In this document: piece after piece, positions 1-7,650 of the stretch
Layout: each line of letters begins with the position of its first letter
How positions within the stretch are numbered: position 1 is the first letter of the stretch
Assembly (NCBI RefSeq): GCF_042653205.1
Contig: NZ_JBHSHY010000016.1
Span: 55,122-119,121, forward strand
Length of the DNA: 64,000 nt
Direction of reading: 5' to 3'
Source of the DNA: Paenibacillus_Z sp042653205
Lineage (GTDB): Bacteria > Bacillota > Bacilli > Paenibacillales > Paenibacillaceae
The notes under the pieces: model-generated
Databases searched by the model: none
What the model was told of the DNA's origin: nothing
The model's input: only the letters and a program-made list of their open reading frames with translations
Position numbers and translations under genes: made by a program

Positions 1-69
1 GGCATTGTTATTCAGCAGAATGAATACTTGAATGCTCGGAACCTGCTTACGAAGCGAATTATGCAATAA
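1..69 (+). CDS. C-terminal end of an unidentified protein (partial)
   Basis: The first 69 bases are open in frame 1 on the plus strand and end in TAA, giving 22 residues that finish LLTKRIMQ. The reading frame would converge with adenine deaminase and overlap its stop codon by 11 bases. The fragment is too short to assign to a family, and an open run of this length can occur by chance. Confidence 0.3.
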   Translation, partial: GIVIQQNEYLNARNLLTKRIMQ

Positions 70-1768
70 TCAACGGTACCACTTTGCCTTTATTCACGTC
101 AATCAAACCGAAGTCCGTGATTTTCAAAGCAGGACTTACGGGCAACGAATGCGTACTTATGGACATGATCGGATTATAATGGCAGTAACCTAGTGATTCC
201 ATCGCTTTACGCAGCTGTTCGACTTCCTTCGCGACTTGATCAAGCGGCACTTCCGTTAATATACCGCCCACAGGAAGATTTAGACTGGCAATGACCTGAC
301 CGTCTTCAACGACGCTGAAGCCGCCTTGATTATGGATAACTTCATTCGCTGCAATCATCATATCGGTTGCATTCTGTCCGACCACCAGCAAATTGTGATT
401 ATCGTGGGAGTACGTCGTTGCCACGGCGCCTCGCTTAATCGTATCGCCGCCAATCAATCCATACGCACGATTGCCGTTCTTACCGTAGCGTTCGAAGGTT
501 GCAACCAGGCCGCTGCTACTCGCTTGCCAGCAAAGTATACCTGCGCGAACATCTACGTCAACATGATGCTCCTCCGTAAACGTAGACCCATTCTTCACCA
601 TCATCGAGCGGCAAGCATACCGGCCATCGCCTTCTTCAACCTTGACGGTGAAATCCTCTTCCGTTAATGGCGACAGCTTAACGCTGCGATAATAATGCGC
701 AGGAAAAGCAGGCGAATGTACAGCAGGGGCATACGTCTCATGTGCGTCGTACACCTTGCTTCCATGCTTATACACTTGCTCGATCGTCAGCTGTTCCAGA
801 TTGGACAGCAGCTGGAAATCAGCGACTTTGCCTGGTGCGATGACGCCCCGGTCATACATGCGCATCCGTTTGGCAGGCGACAGCGTACTGGCATAAATGG
901 CATGTTCAGGCTTCATACCCATCTGCATCGCTTTCCGGACAAGATGGTTCAGATGTCCTCGGCTCTCGAAGGAGTCCGCCATCACATCATCGGTAACGAA
1001 GCAGAAATGCTCCGCTACGTCATGCTCGATCAAGTACGCCATCACTTCGGGCGTCATCGATTTCTCTTGAATTTCGATAAACATCCCCGCAGCGATCCGC
1101 GCTTCCATCCCCTCAATCGACTGATGCGTATGATCAGAATCCACGCCGCTATAGATCATTCGGTGCAAATCCAAATCCAGTAATTTGGGAACATGTCCTT
1201 CAATGATGAGATGCGGATAGTTGCTGCGGATATGTTGCAAGATACGATTCGTTTTGCTGTCGGGATCGGTGATCACATCCACGTAATTCATGATCTCCCC
1301 TAAGCAAATGATTCTTTCCGTGCGGAGCAACTCGTCCAAATCCTCAATCTCGATCGCACCGCCTGACGTCTCCATCGACGTAGCGGGAACCGAGCTTGGG
1401 AGCGCATAGAACATATCGGCCACGCAATGCTTGCTGGCCTCGATGAATTCCTTCACCCCGTCTAGTCCAAATACATTGGCAATCTCGTGCGGTTCGGGAA
1501 CAATCGTCGTCACTCCGTTGCGGATGAGCCCGTGGGAGAACGTTTGCGGCGTGACCATCGTGCTTTCGATATGCAAATGGATATCAATGAAGCCGGGAAT
1601 CATATAGTGCCCTTTACCGTCCAAGTACTCGTCTGCTTGGAAGCTCTCCGCACTCTTCTGCCCGATATAGAGAAACTTCCCATCTAGAATAGCTGCATTT
1701 CCTTGGATGAAGGTTTTGAGATAGCTGTTATAGATCTGTATATTTGCAATAAATAAATCGATGCGCAT
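59..1768 (-). CDS. ade: adenine deaminase
   Basis: Predicted to hydrolyse adenine to hypoxanthine and ammonia in the cytoplasm, a purine-salvage step. The 569-residue protein matches the usual length of bacterial Ade/AdeC. It has the amidohydrolase metal motif HLHIES (His64 and His66), followed by GVTTIVPEPHE, DHTHQSIEG and a C-terminal half typical of the family (GGILTEVPL, ITDFGLID). The ATG follows GGAGGGAAGACAG, a good ribosome site. It is the last gene of a colinear minus-strand run with a PotABC-like transporter and a nucleoside hydrolase, 19 bases after the ATPase gene. The context suggests that adenine released by the hydrolase is its substrate. The family assignment is secure; the operon role is inferred. 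Confidence 0.95.
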   Translation of the reverse strand: MRIDLFIANIQIYNSYLKTFIQGNAAILDGKFLYIGQKSAESFQADEYLDGKGHYMIPGFIDIHLHIESTMVTPQTFSHGLIRNGVTTIVPEPHEIANVFGLDGVKEFIEASKHCVADMFYALPSSVPATSMETSGGAIEIEDLDELLRTERIICLGEIMNYVDVITDPDSKTNRILQHIRSNYPHLIIEGHVPKLLDLDLHRMIYSGVDSDHTHQSIEGMEARIAAGMFIEIQEKSMTPEVMAYLIEHDVAEHFCFVTDDVMADSFESRGHLNHLVRKAMQMGMKPEHAIYASTLSPAKRMRMYDRGVIAPGKVADFQLLSNLEQLTIEQVYKHGSKVYDAHETYAPAVHSPAFPAHYYRSVKLSPLTEEDFTVKVEEGDGRYACRSMMVKNGSTFTEEHHVDVDVRAGILCWQASSSGLVATFERYGKNGNRAYGLIGGDTIKRGAVATTYSHDNHNLLVVGQNATDMMIAANEVIHNQGGFSVVEDGQVIASLNLPVGGILTEVPLDQVAKEVEQLRKAMESLGYCHYNPIMSISTHSLPVSPALKITDFGLIDVNKGKVVPLIIA

Positions 1769-1787
1769 CTGTCTTCCCTCCGCGTTG

Positions 1788-2849
1788 CTACTCGACTAAA
1801 ACTAATTTCTCACTTGGGAACAGAAGCCGAACCTCTTGGCCGTTCAGATAAGGAAGTTCCATTTCTTTATTGACCGTAAACTCCCCCAGAAGCGTCTCGA
1901 CCACATATTGATAGCTTCTTCCTAGGAACGTGCTTACCTTGATCCGGCCTACGATCGAGTTCGGTCCTTCCTCCATTACGCTAGGCAAGCCCATAACGAC
2001 ATCATCCGGACGAATAGCCCCTTGCTTGCCCGACTGCTCGCCTTTGCTGGCGTGTTTCGTCACGCTAAACGTATACTCCTTCACCTTCAGCACGATCTCG
2101 TCCTTATGCTCGGCCCTCGTATCGAATGAGATAAAATTCGTAAACCCGATAAAGCGAGCCACGAACTCCGTCTTCGGATAGTTGAAAATCGCCGAAGGTG
2201 CGCCCAGCTGTTCGATAATGCCCCTGTTCATAATCGCCACTTGATCCGAGATGGAGAAACACTCCTCCTGATCATGGGATACATATAACGTCGTGATGCC
2301 GAGCTCCTGCTGAATTCGTCGGATCTCCGTCCGCATGTTGACACGCAGGTTCGCATCCAAGTTACTTAGCGGCTCGTCGAAGAGCAGCAGCTCCGGTTCA
2401 ATAACGAGCGCGCGCGCAATGGCTACACGCTGCCTTTGGCCGCCCGAAAGTTCCTTCGGAAAGCGCTTCTCGAAGCCGGATAAGCTAACAATATCGAGAA
2501 TGTTCCGAACGCGCCGATCGAGCTCTGCCCCGCTCACCTTGCGAAGCCGCAGACCAAACGCCACATTGTCGTAAATCGATAAGTGAGGAAACAACGCATA
2601 GCTCTGAAATACGAATCCGAAGTTCCGTTTGTTCACAGGAACGCGCGTATAATCTTTTCCGTTTAATAAGAACTTGCCCGCTTTCGCCTCGATGAACCCC
2701 GCAATAAGCCGCAGCGTTGTCGTCTTGCCGCAGCCGCTTGGTCCAAGCAGCGAGATCAGGCTTCCCTTTTCGACACTTAGATTGAAATCCTGCAAAATAA
2801 GCTGCTGGTCATAAGCAACCGATATCTGTTCAAGCGTTAATAATGCCAT
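1788..2849 (-). CDS. ABC transporter ATP-binding protein, PotA-like
   Basis: Energises an importer of the spermidine/putrescine (PotABCD) architecture. Visible motifs in the 353-residue protein are Walker A GPSGCGKT (36-43), the Q-loop FQSYALFPH (81-89), the signature LSGGQ (134-138) and Walker B LLLFDEP (154-160), followed by an H-loop (VSHDQEE). The remaining 120 residues form a TOBE-like C-terminal domain. It starts with ATG after GGAGG and lies 15 bases downstream of the second permease. Polyamine, iron and thiamine importers share this build, so the motifs do not fix the substrate. The flanking purine enzymes point to a nucleoside or base, which is an inference. Confidence 0.92.
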   Translation of the reverse strand: MALLTLEQISVAYDQQLILQDFNLSVEKGSLISLLGPSGCGKTTTLRLIAGFIEAKAGKFLLNGKDYTRVPVNKRNFGFVFQSYALFPHLSIYDNVAFGLRLRKVSGAELDRRVRNILDIVSLSGFEKRFPKELSGGQRQRVAIARALVIEPELLLFDEPLSNLDANLRVNMRTEIRRIQQELGITTLYVSHDQEECFSISDQVAIMNRGIIEQLGAPSAIFNYPKTEFVARFIGFTNFISFDTRAEHKDEIVLKVKEYTFSVTKHASKGEQSGKQGAIRPDDVVMGLPSVMEEGPNSIVGRIKVSTFLGRSYQYVVETLLGEFTVNKEMELPYLNGQEVRLLFPSEKLVLVE

Positions 2850-2864
2850 GGATGAAAGCCTCCG

Positions 2865-3653
2865 TTATCGTTTGGTGAAGTAGGATAACCCCATCAACCG
2901 TTCAATAATCAACATCAGTATCGCGGTGAAGATCATAAGCAACACCGAAATTGCGGCAATCGTAGGGTCAAAATAATTTTCCACGTACGTCAGCATCTGA
3001 ATCGGCAGCGTGCTAATTCCTGGACCTGTCATAAACACCGAGATATCGACGTTATTGAACGACTCCAAGAATGCAATAAGGACGGCAGCGATAATACCGG
3101 ATTTGATGTTCGGAAGCACCACTTTGAAGAAGGTAGCAAGCTGACTGGAGCCTAGACTTAATGCTGCTTCCTCAATCGCAAAATCAAAGTTCGATAAGCT
3201 CGATGCAATCACGCGAATAATAAATGGAAGCATGATCACGGTATGCCCTATAAGCAATGCAGCGTTGATGGGCAGGTGATACATGACAATCAGATACTTC
3301 AGCATGGTAAACCCAAGCACAATGCCGGGGATCAGCACCGGGGAGATAAAGATGGCATTTAACGCCGCTTTCCCCTTGAACGAGAATCGGCTTAATGCAT
3401 ACGCAGCAGGGATTCCAAGCAGCAACGCGACTAAATTGCCGAGCAGCGACACCATGATGGAGGTGTTGAAGGTCGTCATGAACATCTTGACTTCAAAGAT
3501 GTTACGGTACCATTTTAACGAGAACCCTGTCGGAGGAAATTTCAATATACTCCCCGGCTCGAATGATGCAATGACGATAATGACGAGCGGCCCAAGCAAG
3601 AATATATAGATCAGAGCCGTAAATAAGGCCAGGCCTCGATTCTTCTCCCGCAT
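2865..3653 (-). CDS. ABC transporter permease, PotC-like
   Basis: Inner-membrane subunit of the PotABCD-type importer, 262 residues with about six hydrophobic segments. It carries the EAA-loop signature that contacts the ATPase (EEAALSLGSSQLATFFKVVLP) in the second half. Length and topology fit PotC/YdcV. The start ATG follows GAAGGGGTAGGACT. It sits 4 bases after the other permease and 15 before the ATPase gene, so it is almost certainly co-transcribed with both. Substrate is not evident from the sequence. Confidence 0.9.
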   Translation of the reverse strand: MREKNRGLALFTALIYIFLLGPLVIIVIASFEPGSILKFPPTGFSLKWYRNIFEVKMFMTTFNTSIMVSLLGNLVALLLGIPAAYALSRFSFKGKAALNAIFISPVLIPGIVLGFTMLKYLIVMYHLPINAALLIGHTVIMLPFIIRVIASSLSNFDFAIEEAALSLGSSQLATFFKVVLPNIKSGIIAAVLIAFLESFNNVDISVFMTGPGISTLPIQMLTYVENYFDPTIAAISVLLMIFTAILMLIIERLMGLSYFTKR

Positions 3654-3657
3654 AGTC

Positions 3658-4479
3658 CTACCCCTTCGGATTTAATTTAACAGCCAGCCTGTTCATAAGC
3701 GTGATGACCAGAATCGTTACCGCGATCATAATGACGGCAATAACGGAAGCCAGATACCAATCGTTGAGCGTAATCGCGTTTTGATAGAGGAACGTGGAGA
3801 TAACCCGCTGCTTGCCTCCAAGCAATGCCGGCGTCGTATACGCCGTGAAGCTTCCAACGAAAACAAGAATGCAGCCTACAATCAATCCAGGCACGCTGAT
3901 CGGCACGATGACCTTGAAGAACGCCGTAAATCGATTGGCTCCGAGGCTCTCTGCTGCCTTGAGCAGATCCGGATCTATATTCTCAAGAGCTCCAACGAGC
4001 GTAATAATGATGAGCGGGAGGAATAAGTGAACGAGACCGATCATCATCGCCGTCGGCGTGTACAAGATATCGAGCGGCTCCTTAATCAGGCCGATCGCGA
4101 TCAGCGCATTGTTGAGCAAGCCTTTCTTCCCTAAAATAATCATCCAGCTGAACGACCGAACAACCGAGCTCGTGAGCAGCGGGAATATGGCCAAGGCAAG
4201 CAGGATCGCCTTGTGCCTTGGACTTTGTTTGGAGATGAAGTACGCCACCGGAAATCCCAGCACGATACATACCAGCGTCGTGACTAAGCTTACACGGAGC
4301 GTCGTCCACAAAATTTTGAGAAAATATGCATCCTTGAAGAAATTCCAATACCCGGCGAATGTAAATGACCCCTTATCAAAAAAAGTCGAGCCGATCGTAA
4401 GCAGGATCGGTACGATCATGAATACCATCAGGAACAGTAATCCAGGCAGAATCAGCAAATATAACGTTGTTTTTTTCAT
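3658..4479 (-). CDS. ABC transporter permease, PotB-like
   Basis: First permease of the importer, 273 residues with about six membrane segments beginning at TLYLLILPGLLFLMVFMIVP. The EAA loop reads LKAAESLGANRFTAFFKVIVP, as in PotB-type subunits. ATG follows an AGGAG site. It lies 27 bases downstream of the nucleoside hydrolase and 4 upstream of the second permease. It should form a heterodimeric channel with the PotC-like partner. Confidence 0.9.
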   Translation of the reverse strand: MKKTTLYLLILPGLLFLMVFMIVPILLTIGSTFFDKGSFTFAGYWNFFKDAYFLKILWTTLRVSLVTTLVCIVLGFPVAYFISKQSPRHKAILLALAIFPLLTSSVVRSFSWMIILGKKGLLNNALIAIGLIKEPLDILYTPTAMMIGLVHLFLPLIIITLVGALENIDPDLLKAAESLGANRFTAFFKVIVPISVPGLIVGCILVFVGSFTAYTTPALLGGKQRVISTFLYQNAITLNDWYLASVIAVIMIAVTILVITLMNRLAVKLNPKG

Positions 4480-4506
4480 GTGGCTTTACTCCTGTTCCCG
4501 GTTTGC

Positions 4507-5442
4507 TTAGGCACGCAGCGTGCGGATAAACAACTCAAGAAAATCGTCAACCGCTACATCCGTGCACACATGCACGTTAGCCTCTTTGGACAAACGATTC
4601 TGGAAATCGCAAACGGTCTGACCGTCGCACAATTCGCTCTTGGTTTCTACATCGACGTAATAATGGCGGGTCGTCACCAACGCTTTATTCAGCGCCACCC
4701 CAACGGCCAGAGGGTCATGAAGCGCACAGGCCCGCACGCCATTGCGTTCGTAATAACGCTGCATATAGTCGGACGTACTTTCCTGAACATAACGACCGAT
4801 TGGCGTGTCTCCAAGCTCCCGAATATGTTCCTCGGTCAATAAAGCTTTACGCGTTACATCGAGTCCAACCAGCGTTAACGCAGGGAATCCTGCCTGAAAC
4901 ACAATCTTTGCCGCTTCCGGATCGACATACATGTTGTACTCCGCAGTAGGCGTCACATTGCCATAGCCTAGGACGACGCCACCCATCACAATCACTTCTT
5001 TCACCTGATGAACGAGATCTGGATACTTCCTGACTGCCAAGGCCAGATTCGTAAGCGGCGCGGTCATGACCAATGTCACTTCTCCGTCGTGCTGCCTCAC
5101 CCGATCGATGATGAAGTCCACCGCATGGCCTTCTGTCACCTGCGCGTTAATCGCCATGTCGTCTAACGCCCCGCCAAGGCCATCCTGACCATGAACGCGG
5201 TGCTCAAAATAAGTAGAACGCATCAAAGACTGGTTAGCCCCTTTAATGACGGGGATCTTCTCCTCCATGCTGATTAGTTGAAGGATCTTGCGCGTATTGA
5301 TTGTCGCTTGGTCGAGAGAAACGTTGCCATTGACTGTCGTGATACCAAGCACATCCATCTCCCCGCTGCGGATGGCCAGCAAGATACCTAGCGCATCATC
5401 CACGCCTGTATCTACATCAAGGATGACCTTCTTGTTCAACAT
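4507..5442 (-). CDS. nucleoside hydrolase, IunH/RihA family
   Basis: Predicted to cleave the N-glycosidic bond of ribonucleosides to free base plus ribose. The N-terminus carries the calcium-binding signature DVDTGVDDA (residues 9-17), and the C-terminal catalytic His motif appears as CALHDPLAVGVAL. At 311 residues it has the usual family length. I start it at MLNKK because AAAGGGGGC lies just upstream; the longer reading from 5475 has no such site and would run into the intercistronic stem-loop. The gene sits between the solute-binding protein and the permeases of the importer, so hydrolysis is coupled genetically to uptake. Base specificity cannot be read from the sequence, but the adenine deaminase downstream suggests purine nucleosides. 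Confidence 0.93.
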   Translation of the reverse strand: MLNKKVILDVDTGVDDALGILLAIRSGEMDVLGITTVNGNVSLDQATINTRKILQLISMEEKIPVIKGANQSLMRSTYFEHRVHGQDGLGGALDDMAINAQVTEGHAVDFIIDRVRQHDGEVTLVMTAPLTNLALAVRKYPDLVHQVKEVIVMGGVVLGYGNVTPTAEYNMYVDPEAAKIVFQAGFPALTLVGLDVTRKALLTEEHIRELGDTPIGRYVQESTSDYMQRYYERNGVRACALHDPLAVGVALNKALVTTRHYYVDVETKSELCDGQTVCDFQNRLSKEANVHVCTDVAVDDFLELFIRTLRA

Positions 5443-5475
5443 TAAAGCCCCCTTTTGTCTTTTTGCAGAAAACAA

Positions 5476-5499
5476 GGGTATAGAGAATATCCTATACCC
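5476..5499 (-). terminator. intercistronic stem-loop after solute-binding protein gene
   Basis: GGGTATAG pairs with CTATACCC (8 bp, 8-base loop). On the minus strand it is followed by a T-rich stretch (TTGTTTTC). It lies between the solute-binding protein gene and the nucleoside hydrolase. It looks like a leaky terminator or mRNA-processing hairpin that would lower expression of the downstream genes. Confidence 0.6.
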
Positions 5500-5546
5500 C
5501 TCGATCCTATTTCATTTTGGCGCGTTTTCGTTATGATGCATCTCTA

Positions 5547-6647
5547 TTATTGCGTAATTTCTTTGTCCCAACGATCGATCCATGCTTTGAGACCCTGATT
5601 CACAAAAGTCATATCTAATTTGCGAAGCTTATTCACAACATCGGCACCGTACGTAATGCCTTCAACATCGGCACCCGATAGCTGCAACGTTGTATTTACA
5701 GGCGAATCCACTTTCGCTTTCGCGGATTTCTCTTGCACTTCCTTGCTCAGATGCCAATTGATAAAGTCTTCGGCCAGTTCTTTGTTTTTGCTTCCTTTAA
5801 CAATGTTCACCGTGTTCATAATCGCATAAGCCCCTTCTGTCGGGGATACGAATTTCGCTTCAGGTACGGCCTCTCCCAAGTCCTTCATGTACATCTCCAT
5901 GATCGGGCCGGCAGCAATTTCACCTTGCGCAAACATGTTGACGAATTCGGACGTCTTGCTGTAGTACTTGACGACACCTTTATTAAGGTCTTTCATCTTG
6001 GCAAACGCTTGATCTTCATTGAACGTTTTGCTGCCGGCGACGACCGAAGCTGCATCCAGCATCATCGGACCAGTTGTTGATGTAATGCTAGGCATTGTCA
6101 GCTTCCCGGCGAGATCTGGACTCCACAGGTCGCTCCAGGACTTGATTTCTTTGTTCGTTTCTTTGGGGTTATAAGCAATACCCAGACGGCCGATCGTGTA
6201 CGCGGGACCATAGTCTTCGCCTAGGGGTGCCTTGGCAATATCATAGATATCGTTCAAATTCGGAATACGGGTTCGATCGATCTTCTCGAACAATCCCTCT
6301 TCGATGCCTTGTTGGGCGTAGTAATCGGATAAATAAATGAGATCTACTTTGGAGCTGCCTTGTTTTACTTTGTTTAGACGATCTGCGTTGTTGCCAACTT
6401 CAAGCACGATCTTAACATTATGTTCCTTCTCAAACGGAGCATACACGTCTTTCTGGAAGAAGTCGTCCGAGAAGCCCCATGTGGAAATAACTAATTCGGT
6501 TGGTTTTCCTGTCTGTGCTGGCGTAGACGTACCGGCATTGCTTGCAGCCCCTTGATTATCCGCAGGCGCTGTCCCGCAACCTGTTAATGTCAGTCCTACT
6601 ACAGATAAAGCAACCAAGCTTTTCATCATTGTTTGTTTCATCATCAT
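5547..6647 (-). CDS. extracellular solute-binding lipoprotein, PotD-like
   Basis: Ligand receptor of the importer, anchored to the outer face of the membrane. The 366-residue product begins with a signal peptide ending in the lipobox LTGC, with Cys24 as the lipidated residue. The mature part resembles PotD/SBP_bac_8 proteins (VDLIYLSDYYAQQGIEEGLF, YTIGRLGIAYNP, ED-FINWHLSKEVQE). The start is chosen at MMMKQ because AGGGAG lies at proper distance; the ORF extends further upstream without a ribosome site and across a terminator. It is the first gene of the purine-type operon. Its pocket residues would show whether it binds polyamine or nucleoside, but I cannot decide this by eye. Confidence 0.9.
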   Translation of the reverse strand: MMMKQTMMKSLVALSVVGLTLTGCGTAPADNQGAASNAGTSTPAQTGKPTELVISTWGFSDDFFQKDVYAPFEKEHNVKIVLEVGNNADRLNKVKQGSSKVDLIYLSDYYAQQGIEEGLFEKIDRTRIPNLNDIYDIAKAPLGEDYGPAYTIGRLGIAYNPKETNKEIKSWSDLWSPDLAGKLTMPSITSTTGPMMLDAASVVAGSKTFNEDQAFAKMKDLNKGVVKYYSKTSEFVNMFAQGEIAAGPIMEMYMKDLGEAVPEAKFVSPTEGAYAIMNTVNIVKGSKNKELAEDFINWHLSKEVQEKSAKAKVDSPVNTTLQLSGADVEGITYGADVVNKLRKLDMTFVNQGLKAWIDRWDKEITQ

Positions 6648-6720
6648 TATCATCTCCCTAAAGTAAATACATCCAACATCTGTAATAACTTGCCCTAGAT
6701 AGAGCAAAAAAATAAAAAAA

Positions 6721-6756
6721 TGCCCTTGATAGAAGAAATCTTCTAACAAGAGCACT
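6721..6756 (-). terminator. strong stem-loop with T-tract in the leader of the purine operon
   Basis: On the minus strand TGCTCTTG-TAGAAGA pairs with TCTTCTA-CAAGGGCA around a short loop and is followed by seven Ts. It may simply end the 115-residue gene upstream, whose stop lies about 90 bases away. It may instead be an attenuator for the solute-binding protein gene, because a weak promoter-like TTATCT-N17-TATACC lies just upstream. I do not recognise a purine riboswitch here. Confidence 0.75.
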
Positions 6757-6845
6757 TTTCATCGTAAACAATGGAAAGAGACAACTTATGGTATACTGGC
6801 GGGTACCCCTTAAGATAAATCAAAAGAAGAACACCTGAGGATAAA

Positions 6846-7193
6846 CTATTCGGTTTGCTTAAGAATAATGTTCGTTATCGCCCATTGCGTTGGAGGATCA
6901 TAATCTCTTAATACCGCTTCGATGGATAAATCCAGTTCCTGCTCCAGCTTCTCACGGATTTTCTTCTTATAAATCGATGACATATAGAAGTCAACCTCGT
7001 GTTTAAGCGTAGGTGCCTCGCCTTCTAAGGCTGAGGAACGTGGTGATCGACGATGCTTGGCATGAAAGGTAATGATGTTCTGATCCACCGATACCCTTAG
7101 CAAGGTTGTACCAAAACCGAACAATTCTTTGGAAATCTCATTATACAGATGATTCAGCTTCTTCTTGTACTCATTCGAATCGGATAGGGACAT
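6846..7193 (-). CDS. MpsC/DUF2294-like small protein
   Basis: A 115-residue soluble, charged protein without signal peptide or membrane segment. Its N-terminal coiled region (NEYKKKLNHLYNEISKELFGFGTTLLRVSV) and a later patch (REKLEQELDLSIEAVLRDYDPPTQWAITNIIL) resemble the DUF2294 family, called MpsC-like in Pfam, of unknown biochemical role. The start MSLSDS follows GAGGGTGATCTG, better placed than the upstream ATGs. It is on the same strand as the purine operon but separated by a terminator-like hairpin, so it is probably a separate unit. The family call is from recall of consensus features and is tentative. Confidence 0.5.
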   Translation of the reverse strand: MSLSDSNEYKKKLNHLYNEISKELFGFGTTLLRVSVDQNIITFHAKHRRSPRSSALEGEAPTLKHEVDFYMSSIYKKKIREKLEQELDLSIEAVLRDYDPPTQWAITNIILKQTE

Positions 7194-7317
7194 CAGATCA
7201 CCCTCAAGAACATTTATCGACCTATCTTCATATCTTTTCTTAATAATACATAGGATTTCTGAAATAATCAAGTAATCGTTCGTCTTTTTATACGAATTCA
7301 GGCAAGAAACCTAACGA

Positions 7318-7500
7318 TTAATCGAAAAGGTTGTATATTCCCGAATATAGATTCCGGAATTTGGGATTTGAAGCGAGATCGACTGTACGATCCTCACAAG
7401 CCGCTATCTGACGAGACCATCGTTCTTCCACATAGAGCCGCATTGCCTCACGCTTTACTGACTCTGGGGAATGATTAAACTTCTGTCCTTTTATCGCCAT
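7318..7500 (-). pseudogene. truncated IS3-family transposase OrfA remnant
   Basis: The 60-codon frame begins MAIKGQKFNHSPESVKREA and continues MRLYVEERWSRQIA, which resembles the helix-turn-helix start of OrfA proteins of IS3-group elements. After about 35 residues the similarity to such proteins stops and the frame ends. No OrfB or DDE segment follows, so this is a broken 5' piece. Confidence 0.6.
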
Positions 7501-7584
7501 CGAAAAGCACCCCCTAAAGTATTCATCGGTTTACACCCGGGGCGTTTTCCAATGTTTACTTTAAGGGGTGCACTTCAGTTTACA
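7318..7584 (-). mobile_element. left-end remnant of an IS3-type insertion sequence
   Basis: Reading the minus strand from 7584, a putative terminal TGTAAACTGAAGTGCACCCC is followed by internal repeats: TGTAAAC recurs near 7537, and the two GGGGTGC/CTTTA blocks (7506-7520 and 7557-7571) are inverted copies with one mismatch. The truncated OrfA follows at 7500. The right end is missing. The element marks a sharp change in base composition. Confidence 0.5.
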
Positions 7585-7650
7585 CCTGGCGCGTAGCGGG
7601 GGTGATTCGTATAGCCGGGATTCCAATCAATCACCGAATTTGTGCGACGC

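Noticed and set aside
6648..6845. Purine riboswitch ahead of the purine operon
   Set aside because: The conserved purine-aptamer core and P1-P3 layout were not found; only a terminator-like hairpin is visible.
7574..7640. CRISPR-like direct repeats around GTTTACACC
   Set aside because: Only two imperfect copies are present, explained as internal repeats of the IS end.
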